A DNA stretch of 64,000 nucleotides, from contig JANRJO010000045.1 in assembly GCA_033763935.1 (NCBI GenBank), positions 30,124-94,123 of the forward strand, in the 5' to 3' direction. The stretch is from DALYJJ01 sp033763935. GTDB lineage: Bacteria > Acidobacteriota > Terriglobia > Bryobacterales > Bryobacteraceae. The first letter of the stretch is position 1. Each line of letters starts with the position of its first letter. This document shows, piece after piece, positions 29,448 to 38,646 of the stretch. The notes under the pieces are model-generated. The model did no database searches and was not told the DNA's origin. It saw only the letters and a program-made list of their open reading frames with translations. The position numbers and the translations under genes are program-made.

Positions 29448-31889
29448 ATGAAGCAAGACGTTCTGCACGCGTTCCGGCAGTTTCGACGCAATCCCGGGTT
29501 TGTGCTCATCGCGATGCTTTCCCTGGGGCTTGGTATCGGCGCTAACAGCGCCATCTTCAGTGTCGCGGACGCGCTGCTGCTACGGCCCTTGCCGGTTGAG
29601 GAGCCGTCACGGCTGATGAACGTCTCCGCCGCAACCCCCTCCAACCCCTACGAGCGGCACTCCTTTCCTCAGTACCGGGACCTACGGCAGTCCGCGCGCT
29701 CGTTCGAGGGGTTGCTGGGGTACCAGTTCCGTTCGTTCGGCGTTGCGACCAACCCGACCGCGGTACCGCAGATCCGCTTCGGCTTCATGGTCTCTGGCAA
29801 CTTCTTCGACGTGATCGGGGTGAAGCCGGTCCTCGGCAGGACGTTCAGGACGGGCGAGGGGGAAACGCCCGGGCAGGACCCGGTGGCGGTCCTTTCGCAC
29901 GCGTTCTGGCAGGAGCACCTCGGAAGCGACCCGGCCGTAGTCGGGAAGCACCTACGAGTCAATGGTGTGGAGTTGACCGTCATCGGCGTGATGCCGAGTA
30001 GCTTCCGCGGCCTGGATCAGTTCTTCACGCCGGCGCTCTACGTGCCCCTGTCAATGATCCGCGCGATCGACGGCGCCAATCGAAATGTCCTCGAAGACCG
30101 CAAGGAAGCGTTTCTGGATCTCAAAGGGCGGTTGCGTCAGGGGGTCACAAAGGAGCAGGCGCAGAGCGAGCTGTCGACGCTGGCAGCCAACCTCGCGCGC
30201 TCCTACCCGGAGACGAATGCGAACCGGTCCCTGGCCGTGCTGACGGAGCTCGAGAGGCGCATTCAGCAATCGCCCCCGGACGCCGTACTGGTGGCATCGC
30301 TGACGGTGTTGGCGGCGCTGGTGCTGTTGATTGCCTGCGCGAACATCGCCAACCTGCTTCTGGCGCGGGCGCGGGCGCGGACGAAAGAGATCGCCGTGCG
30401 GCTCGCCATCGGCGTCAGCCGCGCTCGCCTGGTGCGCCAGTTGTTCACCGAAAGCCTGCTGCTTTCGCTGCTGGGAGCCGCGGCGGGCATCGGATTCGGC
30501 TGGTTCGGCATTCGCTTCCTGCAGAGCTTTGAGATCCCAACCGATCTGCCGATCGCGCTGCTGTTCCAGCTCGATGAGCGCGTGCTCCTCGTGAGTCTGG
30601 CCGCGGCAGTCTTCAGCGCATTAGTGTGCGGTCTGGCGCCCGCCCTCCAGGCGACGCGCACGGAGCTGGTACCCGCGCTCAAGGACGGTGACAATGCCCA
30701 TCGGCGCACTCGATTGATTGGACGGCACGTCCTGGTGGCAGGACAGGTGGCGTTGTCCCTGGTGCTCCTGGTGGCTGCCGGGATGCTGCTCGACGGGTTC
30801 CGAAAGTCATTGGTGTTGGACCCGGGGTTCGCCATTGATCATCGCCTCGTGGTTGACTTCGACCCCTCCGTGGTTCGCTACGACGGCGACAAAGCGCGCG
30901 AGTTCTATCGCAATCTCCTGGCGCGCGCCGATACGCTCCCCGGCGTGAAGCGTGCGACCCTGGCCCGTGCCATCCCACTCTCGCCCAACGCTCATGTTGA
31001 GCAGGTGGTCCCCGAGGGGTACCAGTTCCCGAAAGACCGCGACACGGATACCGTCTTTGCCAACGTTGTCGACGAGCGATATTTTGAGACCCTGCGCATT
31101 CCCGTGAGCGCCGGTCGCCCCATCGGCCGCCAGGATCGGAAGGACGGCCACCTGGTCGCCGTCGTGAATCAAGCTTTTGTGGACCGCTACTGGCCGGGCC
31201 AGAACGCCGTCGGCAGGCGACTGCGCCTGGGCGGCGCCAAGGGCCCGTGGTTTGAGGTGGTGGGTGTGACCCCCACCGGTCGGTACCTCTATCTCGCCGA
31301 GCAGCCCACGCCCTTCGTCTACACCGCCTACGACCAGCGCCCCCGAACGACCATGTCGCTCATCCTCGAGACCGAGGGCGACGCCGCGGCGCTGGGCGGG
31401 CCTCTTCGGGAAGCGGTCCGGGCGCTGGACGCCAATCTACCGATCTTCAACCTCCGCACACTGGTGTCGTTCTACGAGAAGCGTGCGATCGCGAGCAATG
31501 TCATCGTCCTGCAATTGGTGGGCACGCTGGGAACCATCGGTCTGGTTCTCGCCCTCATCGGACTCTACGGGCTGATGACCTACTCGGTATCCCGGCGCAC
31601 CAAGGAGATCGGGACGCGCATGGCGATCGGCGCGACGTCGGGCAACGTCTTGCTCATGGTGATGCGGCAGGGATTGGTGCTGACGGGGACGGGAATGGCG
31701 CTGGGAGGCGTCCTGAGCTACTTCGCCGCCCAAGCGGTAACAGTGGGCCTGGCGGGCCTGGGAAAGCCCAGTCCCCTGACGTTCGTTCTAGTGCCGGCGC
31801 TCCTGCTCGTAGTCAGCCTGCTGGCGTGTTACGTGCCCGCGCGCCGCGCCTCACGCGTGGACCCTCTGCGGGCCCTGCGCTGGGAGTAG
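29448..31889 (+). CDS. Orphan MacB-like ABC permease (ADOP type)
   Basis: Encodes 813 aa: two copies of the MacB periplasmic-core plus FtsX-like permease unit. The N-terminal FRQFRRNPGFVLIAMLSLGL followed by GIGANSAIFSVADALLLRPL is diagnostic, and the second unit ends YVPARRASRVDPLRALRWE. No ATP-binding subunit is next to it, as usual for acidobacterial duplicated orphan permeases, and many of those are next to a PadR regulator, which is absent here. The ATG at 29448 is chosen over a GTG seven codons earlier. Ends convergent with typA. Confidence 0.85.
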   Translation: MKQDVLHAFRQFRRNPGFVLIAMLSLGLGIGANSAIFSVADALLLRPLPVEEPSRLMNVSAATPSNPYERHSFPQYRDLRQSARSFEGLLGYQFRSFGVATNPTAVPQIRFGFMVSGNFFDVIGVKPVLGRTFRTGEGETPGQDPVAVLSHAFWQEHLGSDPAVVGKHLRVNGVELTVIGVMPSSFRGLDQFFTPALYVPLSMIRAIDGANRNVLEDRKEAFLDLKGRLRQGVTKEQAQSELSTLAANLARSYPETNANRSLAVLTELERRIQQSPPDAVLVASLTVLAALVLLIACANIANLLLARARARTKEIAVRLAIGVSRARLVRQLFTESLLLSLLGAAAGIGFGWFGIRFLQSFEIPTDLPIALLFQLDERVLLVSLAAAVFSALVCGLAPALQATRTELVPALKDGDNAHRRTRLIGRHVLVAGQVALSLVLLVAAGMLLDGFRKSLVLDPGFAIDHRLVVDFDPSVVRYDGDKAREFYRNLLARADTLPGVKRATLARAIPLSPNAHVEQVVPEGYQFPKDRDTDTVFANVVDERYFETLRIPVSAGRPIGRQDRKDGHLVAVVNQAFVDRYWPGQNAVGRRLRLGGAKGPWFEVVGVTPTGRYLYLAEQPTPFVYTAYDQRPRTTMSLILETEGDAAALGGPLREAVRALDANLPIFNLRTLVSFYEKRAIASNVIVLQLVGTLGTIGLVLALIGLYGLMTYSVSRRTKEIGTRMAIGATSGNVLLMVMRQGLVLTGTGMALGGVLSYFAAQAVTVGLAGLGKPSPLTFVLVPALLLVVSLLACYVPARRASRVDPLRALRWE

Positions 31890-31894
31890 CGCCG

Positions 31895-33685
31895 CTAGCG
31901 TTGGTTCGCCTTCAAAACTTTCTTGCGAAGGCGAATCGACTGCGGGGTGATCTCCACCAGTTCGTCGTCGCGAATGAACTCGATCGCCTGCTCGAGATTG
32001 AGGAGGCGCGGCGGCACCAGCCGGATCGCCTCGTCTGACGTAGAGGCGCGCATGTTCGTCAGCTTCTTTTCCTTGACGATGTTCACCGTGAGGTCGGCAT
32101 CGCGCGAATTCTCGCCCACGATCATGCCCTCGTAGACCTCGGTCGCGGGCGTGATGAACATCTCGCCGCGTTCCTGCAGGTTGAACATGGCGTAGCCGGT
32201 GGCTTTGCCCGGCCGGTCGGCAATCAGCACCCCAGTGGGCCGCGTTTCGATGTCCCCCTGCCATTCAATCCAGCCGTGGAACAGCGAATTCATGATCGCC
32301 GTGCCCTTGGTGTCGGTAAGCATCTCGCTTCGCAAGCCGATGAGCCCGCGCGAAGGGACCAAAAATTCGATTCGCACGCGGCCCGACCCGTGGTTCACCA
32401 TCTTCTCCATCTTGCCCTTGCGCGTACCGAGCTTTTCGATGACCACACCCACGTACTGCTCCGGGACGTCGATCACCAGCAGTTCCAGCGGCTCGTGGAC
32501 CTTGCCGTGGATGTCCTTGGTGATGATCTCCGGCTTGCCTACCGCCAGTTCGTAGCCTTCCCGCCGCATCATCTCAATCAGAATGGCGAGTTGTAGTTCA
32601 CCGCGGCCCATCACCTTGAAGGTGTCCGGCGCGGTCTCCTGCACCTTGATGGACACGTTGGTCAGGAGTTCACGGTCCAGACGGTCCCGCAGATTGCGCG
32701 AGGTAACGTAAGTTCCCTCGCGGCCGGCAAACGGGCTGGTGTTGACCGTGAAGGTCATGGCGATGGTCGGCTCGTCGATCTGGATCTTGGGCAGCGGATC
32801 GGGCGTCTCGGCGTGCGAAACTGTCTCGCCGATGTTGATACCCTCCACGCCCGCGATGGCCAGGATGTCGCCGGGCCGGGCGTGCGTTTCGTCCACCCTT
32901 TTGAGGCCTTCGAACGTGTAGAGCTTCGTGATGCGCGTCTTCTGAATGGATCCGTCGAGCTTGCAAATGGAGACCTCGTCGCCATTTCGGAGCTGACCGC
33001 TAAAAACGCGGCCGATCGCCAGGCGGCCGAGGTAGTCGCTGTAGTCAAGGTTGGCCACCAGCATCTGCAGAACGGCATCCGGGTCGCCCGCGGGCGCGGG
33101 AATGCGTTGCAGGATGGTCTCGAAAAGGGGCCGCAGATCCCGCGCTTCTTCCTCGAGGTTGCGCTTGGCCAGCCCTGCCTTGGCGTTCGTGTAGATGACG
33201 GGGAAGTCGAGCTGGTCCTCGGTGGCGTCGAGGTCGATGAACAGGTCGTAGACTTCGTTCAGCACTTCCGCGATCCGGGCGTCGGGGCGGTCAATCTTGT
33301 TCACCACCAGAATCGGCGGCAGCTTGGCCTCGAGCGCTTTGGTGAGGACATAGCGGGTCTGCGGCAGTGGACCCTCGCTGGCATCAACCAGTAACATGAC
33401 GCCGTCCACGATCTTGAGGGCGCGTTCCACTTCGCCGCCGAAGTCGCTGTGGCCAGGGGTATCGACGATATTGATTTTGACGCCGCCGTACCACACACCG
33501 GTGGTCTTCGCGAGGATGGTGATGCCGCGCTCGCGCTCGAGTTCGTTCGAGTCCATAACCCGCTCGGCCACGGACTCGTTCGAGCGAAAAATGCCGCTCT
33601 GGTGCAGCATCGCGTCCACCAGCGTCGTCTTGCCGTGGTCAACGTGCGCAATGATAGCGATGTTGCGAATGCCTTCGTTGCGAAT
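31895..33685 (-). CDS. typA: GTP-binding protein TypA/BipA, apparent AUU start
   Basis: Encodes 596 aa of TypA: G1 AHVDHGKTT, G3 DTPGHSDFGGEVER, G4 NKIDRPDA, then translation-factor beta-barrels and the EF-G-like C-terminal region. It is a ribosome-associated GTPase of stress adaptation and 50S assembly. In frame the only upstream start is TTG at 33733, with no ribosome site. An AGGAG at 33694-33698 lies eight bases before ATT at 33683-33685, which gives the expected short N-terminus RNEGIRNIAIIAHVDHG. I therefore place the start at the ATT. Confidence 0.9.
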   Translation of the reverse strand: MRNEGIRNIAIIAHVDHGKTTLVDAMLHQSGIFRSNESVAERVMDSNELERERGITILAKTTGVWYGGVKINIVDTPGHSDFGGEVERALKIVDGVMLLVDASEGPLPQTRYVLTKALEAKLPPILVVNKIDRPDARIAEVLNEVYDLFIDLDATEDQLDFPVIYTNAKAGLAKRNLEEEARDLRPLFETILQRIPAPAGDPDAVLQMLVANLDYSDYLGRLAIGRVFSGQLRNGDEVSICKLDGSIQKTRITKLYTFEGLKRVDETHARPGDILAIAGVEGINIGETVSHAETPDPLPKIQIDEPTIAMTFTVNTSPFAGREGTYVTSRNLRDRLDRELLTNVSIKVQETAPDTFKVMGRGELQLAILIEMMRREGYELAVGKPEIITKDIHGKVHEPLELLVIDVPEQYVGVVIEKLGTRKGKMEKMVNHGSGRVRIEFLVPSRGLIGLRSEMLTDTKGTAIMNSLFHGWIEWQGDIETRPTGVLIADRPGKATGYAMFNLQERGEMFITPATEVYEGMIVGENSRDADLTVNIVKEKKLTNMRASTSDEAIRLVPPRLLNLEQAIEFIRDDELVEITPQSIRLRKKVLKANQR

Positions 33686-33782
33686 GGGAAACTCTCCTGA
33701 TTGCTGCGAGGGTGAACTTCTATGGTGACACAACCAGGGCGCGCGGCGTCCGATCTCGTCGCCGAGGGGCTATACTCGCAGC

Positions 33783-34937
33783 TTGACGAGCGCCCGCCGA
33801 ATCGCCTTCGAAGTCCTGCTCCGTGTGCAGCGGGGCGCGTTCGCGACGGATCTTCTCCTGGCGGCTCTCGAGCCGCTGGACTCGCGCGACGCCGGCCTCG
33901 CGCAGGAACTGGTGATGGGCTCCTTACGCCGGCAGGCCCAGCTTGATCACCTGATCGCGCACTTCTCCGGCCGCAAGGACCTCGTACTCGACCCCGAGGT
34001 CCGCATCGCCCTCCGACTCGGCGTCTACCAGCTCTTCTTCCTGGAGCGCATCCCGCCGCACGCCGCCGTCGGGGAGAGCGTGGAACTGGTCAAACAAGCG
34101 AAGAAGTCCTCTGCCGCCGGCCTGGTGAACGCCGTGCTGCGGAAAGTCCGGCGCGGACCGGTACGCTGGCCGGACCGGGCCACGGAGCTATCCACGCCGA
34201 AATGGCTCCTGGAGGGTTGGGAGCGTCATTATGGGAAAGACACGGCCGTAGCGATCGCGAGCGCATTCCTGGAGCGCCCGGAAACGTGGGTGCGGCTGGG
34301 GCCCGCGGAATCAGCCCCCCAGCACGTAACGCTCGAACCGGCGCCGGACGTGCCGGGAGCCTATCGCGTTCGGCAAGGCGACCCGCGTGGGATGCGCATT
34401 CAGGATGTTGGCTCGCAGTCGATCGTACCGCTGCTCGACCTGCGGCCGGGCCTCACGTTCCTCGATCTGTGCGCCGCGCCCGGCAACAAGACCGCCCAAG
34501 CCATGGAGTCCGGCGTAAAGGCCATCGCCTGCGACCTGCACTGGCAGCGTCTTCGCGACTTCCAGGCCGCCGGCTGCGCCCGCGTCACTCTCGACGCCGG
34601 CGCGCCCTTGCCGTTCAGAGAGCGCTTTGACCGCATCCTGGTGGACGCCCCTTGTTCCGGCACCGGAACCCTGGCGCGAAACCCCGAGATCAAGTGGCGC
34701 CTCCAACCAGAGGATCTCGAGGATCTCGCCCAGCGCCAGACGGCCCTCTTGCGGCGGGCGATGGAAGCGCTCAAACCCGGGGGACGGCTGGTGTACTCCA
34801 CCTGTTCGCTGGAGCGCGAAGAGAATGGAGACGTGGCGCGCGCCGTCCTCGGACGAGCTCCGGAATACGAATTTCAGCGGGTTCCAGGGCTTCAGCCGGG
34901 CGATGGCTTCTACGCCGCCGTGATACCATCGAACTAG
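33783..34937 (+). CDS. rsmB: 16S rRNA (cytosine-C5)-methyltransferase, RsmB-like
   Basis: Encodes 384 aa with an N-terminal NusB-like RNA-binding domain (RRIAFEVLLRVQRGAFATDL) and a class I methyltransferase with DAPCSGTGTLARNPEIKW, where the PC cysteine is catalytic, and STCSLEREENGDV, where the TC cysteine releases the product. It methylates C967 of 16S rRNA in E. coli. The start is TTG at 33783, since no ATG/GTG precedes the NusB fold. It precedes rpe by 22 bases, so these two may be an operon. Confidence 0.9.
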   Translation: MTSARRIAFEVLLRVQRGAFATDLLLAALEPLDSRDAGLAQELVMGSLRRQAQLDHLIAHFSGRKDLVLDPEVRIALRLGVYQLFFLERIPPHAAVGESVELVKQAKKSSAAGLVNAVLRKVRRGPVRWPDRATELSTPKWLLEGWERHYGKDTAVAIASAFLERPETWVRLGPAESAPQHVTLEPAPDVPGAYRVRQGDPRGMRIQDVGSQSIVPLLDLRPGLTFLDLCAAPGNKTAQAMESGVKAIACDLHWQRLRDFQAAGCARVTLDAGAPLPFRERFDRILVDAPCSGTGTLARNPEIKWRLQPEDLEDLAQRQTALLRRAMEALKPGGRLVYSTCSLEREENGDVARAVLGRAPEYEFQRVPGLQPGDGFYAAVIPSN

Positions 34938-34959
34938 TCCCAAACGGTTGAGCCAGCAA

Positions 34960-35634
34960 ATGGTTGAGATCGTTCCCTCCATCCTTTCGGCCGACTTCAC
35001 GCGCCTCGGTGACGAGATTGCGCGCGTCGAGCGGGGGGGTGCGTCGATGCTCCATCTCGACGTGATGGACGGCCATTTCGTGCCGAATCTGACCATCGGC
35101 CCGCCGGTGGTGAAGTCCATCCGCAAGATCACTCGCATGACGCTGGACGTTCACCTGATGATTGCGGACCCGGATCGCTATGCGCCCGTCTTCATCGAAG
35201 CCGGGGCGGACCAGGTGTCGGTGCATCAGGAAGCGTGCCTGCACCTGGATCGAACGTTGCGGTTGATCCGGAGCGAGGGCGCACGGCCGGGCGTCGTACT
35301 CAATCCGGCTACGCCCGTATCGACCTTGGAGAACGTCCTCGAATTGGTTGACTACGTGCTCGTCATGAGCGTGAACCCCGGCTTCGGGGGGCAGCGTTTC
35401 ATCGCGCGCTCGCTCGACAAGACACGCGCGCTCGACCGGCTGCGGAAAGAGCAGGGGTTGGGTTTCGCGATCGAGATCGATGGCGGGGTGACGGTGGAGA
35501 ATGTAGCCGAAGTTGTGCGCGCTGGCGTGGACTGGGTCGTTACCGGCGCCAGCGTCTTCCTAAGTGAAGATCCGACATCGGCGGTGGCGGAACTGCGTGA
35601 GGCGGCACGGAGCGCCTTCAGCGTCCGCGTCTGA
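34960..35634 (+). CDS. rpe: Ribulose-phosphate 3-epimerase
   Basis: Encodes 224 aa, a TIM-barrel epimerase interconverting ribulose-5-phosphate and xylulose-5-phosphate. Diagnostic elements are IVPSILSADFTRL at the N-terminus, LHLDVMDGHFVPNLTIGPPV with metal-binding His and Asp, MSVNPGFGGQRF and the EIDGGV segment. The ATG at 34960 is used; a TTG lies four codons upstream. It is in the pentose phosphate pathway. Confidence 0.95.
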   Translation: MVEIVPSILSADFTRLGDEIARVERGGASMLHLDVMDGHFVPNLTIGPPVVKSIRKITRMTLDVHLMIADPDRYAPVFIEAGADQVSVHQEACLHLDRTLRLIRSEGARPGVVLNPATPVSTLENVLELVDYVLVMSVNPGFGGQRFIARSLDKTRALDRLRKEQGLGFAIEIDGGVTVENVAEVVRAGVDWVVTGASVFLSEDPTSAVAELREAARSAFSVRV

Positions 35635-35673
35635 CTGTGAAAAAAGAGAACAGGTTGTGAGGTTGTGATCACG

Positions 35674-36915
35674 ATGCATCGAAATGCGAACTGGGGAGCG
35701 CGGCTGCTCGTGCTCGTGTTGGTAGTGGGCCTCCTCGGCTCCTGCGGGTTCCGCCGCAAGAAGTACGAGAACCCGATTACGAAGGACACGCAGCAGCCCG
35801 ACAAGGTGCTCTTCGACAAAGCCGTGCGCGACATCGAGCGCGGGCGCTTCGAAGTGGCGCGCCTGACGCTGCAGACCCTCATCAACACCTATGACACCAG
35901 CGAATACCTGGCGAAGGCGAAGCTCGCCATCGCCGACAGCTGGTACCGCGAGGGCGGCTCGCACGCACTCGCCCAGGCCGAAGCTGAATACAAGGACTTC
36001 ATCCTGTTCTACCCGACGATGGAGGAGTCCGCGGAAGCCCAGGCCCGCATCTGCATGATCCACTACAAGGGCATGGAGAAACCGGATCGCGACGACCAGC
36101 ATGCCATCCGCGCCGACGAGGAATGCCGCCAGTTGCTTGCGCAATTCCCCAATTCGAAGTTCGTTCCCCAGGTGCAGCAGTTGGTCCGCAACATCCAGGA
36201 AGTGCTCGCCGAGCGCGAGTTTCGCGTCGGTACCTACTATCACACCAAGGGCAGTTACTTCGCCGCCGCCAACCGGCTCCAGACGCTCACCGACCATTAC
36301 CCGCTGTTCAGCAAGTCCGACGACGCGCTGTGGAAGCTGGGCGATGCCTACGGGCGCATGGGCCCTAAGTTCCGCCAGCGCAGCGGCGATGCCTTCGCCA
36401 AAATCGTCAAGGATTATCCTCTGAGTGACCTCGCGGACGAAGCGAAGAAGCGGCTTACCTCGCTCGAAATGCCCATACCGGAAGCCGATCCCGTCGCCAT
36501 CGCGCGCATGAAGTACGAGCAGGAGCATTTCGACAAGCCCGGCTTCTTCAACCCGCTCTGGAGCGTCCTGCGCAAGGGCCCCGATACCTACATGGCCGCG
36601 CGTTCCGGCACCCCGGCGCAGACCACCTTGCGGCCGTCCATCCCCGCCTCCGTCCCCGTTCCGGGCGCTGGTGCCGGCTCCGGCTTCACCGGCGACGTCA
36701 CCGTCTCTACGGTGAACGACGGTTCGAATCTCGACACCAAGCCCGATGCCCGGCTCTCCCAGCAGGGCGGACAAGGTCAGGGTCAAGCCGATCCCGCCGC
36801 GGGAGCGCAGCCCCAGACCACGCAGCCCCAGCCGGCGGCCCCCGCAAAAGAGAACAAGAAAAACAACCGGAAGAAGGACAACAAGAAGGAGGGGGACAAG
36901 TCGGCGGCCAAATGA
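35674..36915 (+). CDS. BamD-like outer-membrane assembly lipoprotein
   Basis: Encodes 413 aa. The lipoprotein signal ends LLGSC, with Cys24 as the lipidated residue. TPR-like helices follow (DKVLFDKAVRDIERGRFEVA and RFEVARLTLQTLINTYDTSE), matching BamD/YfiO, the essential lipoprotein of the BAM complex that inserts barrel proteins such as the receptors here. The C-terminus has a Pro/Gln-rich then Lys-rich tail of about 75 residues (KENKKNNRKKDNKKEGDK) not seen in typical BamD. GTG at 35665 is an alternative start. Stop overlaps the next gene (ATGA). Confidence 0.8.
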   Translation: MHRNANWGARLLVLVLVVGLLGSCGFRRKKYENPITKDTQQPDKVLFDKAVRDIERGRFEVARLTLQTLINTYDTSEYLAKAKLAIADSWYREGGSHALAQAEAEYKDFILFYPTMEESAEAQARICMIHYKGMEKPDRDDQHAIRADEECRQLLAQFPNSKFVPQVQQLVRNIQEVLAEREFRVGTYYHTKGSYFAAANRLQTLTDHYPLFSKSDDALWKLGDAYGRMGPKFRQRSGDAFAKIVKDYPLSDLADEAKKRLTSLEMPIPEADPVAIARMKYEQEHFDKPGFFNPLWSVLRKGPDTYMAARSGTPAQTTLRPSIPASVPVPGAGAGSGFTGDVTVSTVNDGSNLDTKPDARLSQQGGQGQGQADPAAGAQPQTTQPQPAAPAKENKKNNRKKDNKKEGDKSAAK

Positions 36916-37490
36916 AGCGCATTCTCCTCGCTGACGATAGTCCCCACGCCCAGCGGATGGGCGAGCGCATTCTGCGCGAAGAAGGCTTCGAGGTCATCAC
37001 TGTCACCGACGGCGAGACGGCATTGGTTCGCCTCGCCGACGCCGACCCCGACCTGGTCATTGCTGACGTCTTTCTGCCGCGCAAAACCGGGTACGAAATC
37101 TGCGACTTCGTGAAGAAGGCCCCGCGGCACCAGCATGCCCGCGTGGTCCTGACCGCCGGTCTCCTCGAACCGCTCGACGAAGACGAAGCCAGGCGCGTCG
37201 GCAGCGACGCGATTTTGAAGAAACCCTTCGAGGCTTCCATGGTGGTCGACACCATCCGGCCTCTGATCGAAGCCGCCAGCTTCGCCCGCGGCCTCTTCCC
37301 GGAGGACGCAGCGCTCTCCGCGGCGCCGCCCGTCGTGGAGCCTGCGCCCCCTGCGCCGCCGCCCCCTCCGCCCGTCCCCGAGATCGATCCCGAACGCGTG
37401 CGCGCCGCCATCACCATCGCCCTCGACCGCGCGCTCCCTCGTATGATTGAAGAGATCACCGAACGGGTCCTGGTTGCCCTGGGACACTAA
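36912..37490 (+). CDS. Response-regulator receiver protein
   Basis: Encodes 192 aa: an N-terminal REC domain (acidic pair D8-D9, phosphoacceptor D52 in IADVFLPRKTG, T81, K103-K104) followed by a proline-rich linker (PPAPPPPPPVPEIDPE) and a C-terminal helical region with no recognised DNA-binding domain. It would receive a phosphate from an unknown histidine kinase. The ATGA overlap with the BamD-like gene and the next gene 21 bases downstream suggest an operon. Confidence 0.85.
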   Translation: MKRILLADDSPHAQRMGERILREEGFEVITVTDGETALVRLADADPDLVIADVFLPRKTGYEICDFVKKAPRHQHARVVLTAGLLEPLDEDEARRVGSDAILKKPFEASMVVDTIRPLIEAASFARGLFPEDAALSAAPPVVEPAPPAPPPPPPVPEIDPERVRAAITIALDRALPRMIEEITERVLVALGH

Positions 37491-37511
37491 GAAAGTACAA
37501 GCACACCACTC

Positions 37512-38012
37512 ATGCCGGACAACTCATTCGACATCGTCTCCAAGGTCGAGATGCCCGAGGTCGTCAATGCTATCCAGCAGGCGCTCAAGGAAATCACCCA
37601 GCGCTTCGACCTCAAGGACTCCAAGTCCAACATCGAACTCAACGAGAAGGACAACAAGATTACCCTCACCAGTGGCGATGACTTCAAGCTGAAAGCCGTC
37701 ACCGATATTCTGGAATCGAAGCTCGTGAAGCGAAAGGTCCCGCTGAAGGCGCTCACATTCGGGCCGATTCAACCCGCCGCCGGATCCACCGTCCGCCAGG
37801 AAATCACGCTCCAGCAGGGCATCTCCACCGAGAAGGCCCGCGAAATCGTCAAGACCATCAAGGACTCGAAGAAGAAGGTGCAGGCGTCCATCCAAGGCGA
37901 CTTCGTGCGCGTCAACGGTAAGGACCGCGACACCCTGCAGGAGATCATCACCCTGCTCCGCGCCGCCGATTTCGGCATCGACATGCAGTTCACCAACTAC
38001 CGCTCCAACTGA
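37512..38012 (+). CDS. yajQ: YajQ family nucleotide-binding protein
   Basis: Encodes 166 aa of the YajQ family (DUF520): NSFDIVSKVEMPEVVNAIQQ at the start and two ferredoxin-like halves (KVQASIQGDFVRVNGKDRD). Members bind nucleotides, and in Xanthomonas c-di-GMP. Function here is unproven. The next gene starts 8 bases downstream. Confidence 0.9.
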   Translation: MPDNSFDIVSKVEMPEVVNAIQQALKEITQRFDLKDSKSNIELNEKDNKITLTSGDDFKLKAVTDILESKLVKRKVPLKALTFGPIQPAAGSTVRQEITLQQGISTEKAREIVKTIKDSKKKVQASIQGDFVRVNGKDRDTLQEIITLLRAADFGIDMQFTNYRSN

Positions 38013-38019
38013 CGTCCTC

Positions 38020-38646
38020 GTGGCCCGGCGCATCGAATCACTGTTCGTCAACGGACCTGTCGGGCGGCTCGAAGCACTGCTCGAAGAGCCCGAGGACCGC
38101 GACCCCGTCTTCGCCGCCCTCGTCTGCCACCCGCACCCGCGCCACGGCGGAACCATGCACAACAAGGTGGTCTACCGCATCGCCCGCGGCCTCCGCAAAA
38201 GCGGCGCCGTTGTCCTGCGCTTCAACTACCGCGGCGTCAACCTGAGCGAGGGCGAGTATGACCACGGCAACGGCGAGGTGGAGGATGCCCGCGCCGCGCT
38301 CTCCCTGCTGTTGGCGCGCTATCCTCAACTGCCCTACACGCTCGCAGGCTTCTCCTTCGGCTCGCGCATCGCGTTGAAGCTCGGCTGCGAACTGCCGCAC
38401 GCCTCGCGAGTGATTGCCGTCGGCTTCCCCACCGCGTACAAGGACCGTGCCTACCTGGAACGCTGCACCACCGTCCCCCGTATCTTCGTCCAGAGCACCC
38501 ACGACGAGCACGGACCGCTTGCGGAACTCGAACCGCTCGTCGCCTCCCTCCCCGAGCCGAAGCGTCTGATCACCGTGCCAGCGAAGGATCACTTCTTCGC
38601 CGGCGCGCTCGATGCCTTCGAAGCCGCTATCGTCGCGCTGGGCTGA
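38020..38646 (+). CDS. Alpha/beta hydrolase, dienelactone-hydrolase-like
   Basis: Encodes 208 aa. CHPHPRHGGTMHNKVVYRI is a strong family signature and GFSFGSRIALKLG holds the nucleophile elbow (G-x-S-x-G with Ser). The catalytic His is in KDHFFAGALDAFEA. Substrate unknown. The start is GTG at 38020, eight bases past the yajQ stop. It overlaps the GH42-like gene at the ends by 20 bases, convergently. Confidence 0.8.
   Translation: MARRIESLFVNGPVGRLEALLEEPEDRDPVFAALVCHPHPRHGGTMHNKVVYRIARGLRKSGAVVLRFNYRGVNLSEGEYDHGNGEVEDARAALSLLLARYPQLPYTLAGFSFGSRIALKLGCELPHASRVIAVGFPTAYKDRAYLERCTTVPRIFVQSTHDEHGPLAELEPLVASLPEPKRLITVPAKDHFFAGALDAFEAAIVALG

Noticed and set aside
33686..33733. TTG start for typA with a 16-residue N-terminal extension
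   Set aside because: No ribosome site upstream, and the extension (HHRSSPSQQSGEF) has no counterpart in TypA.
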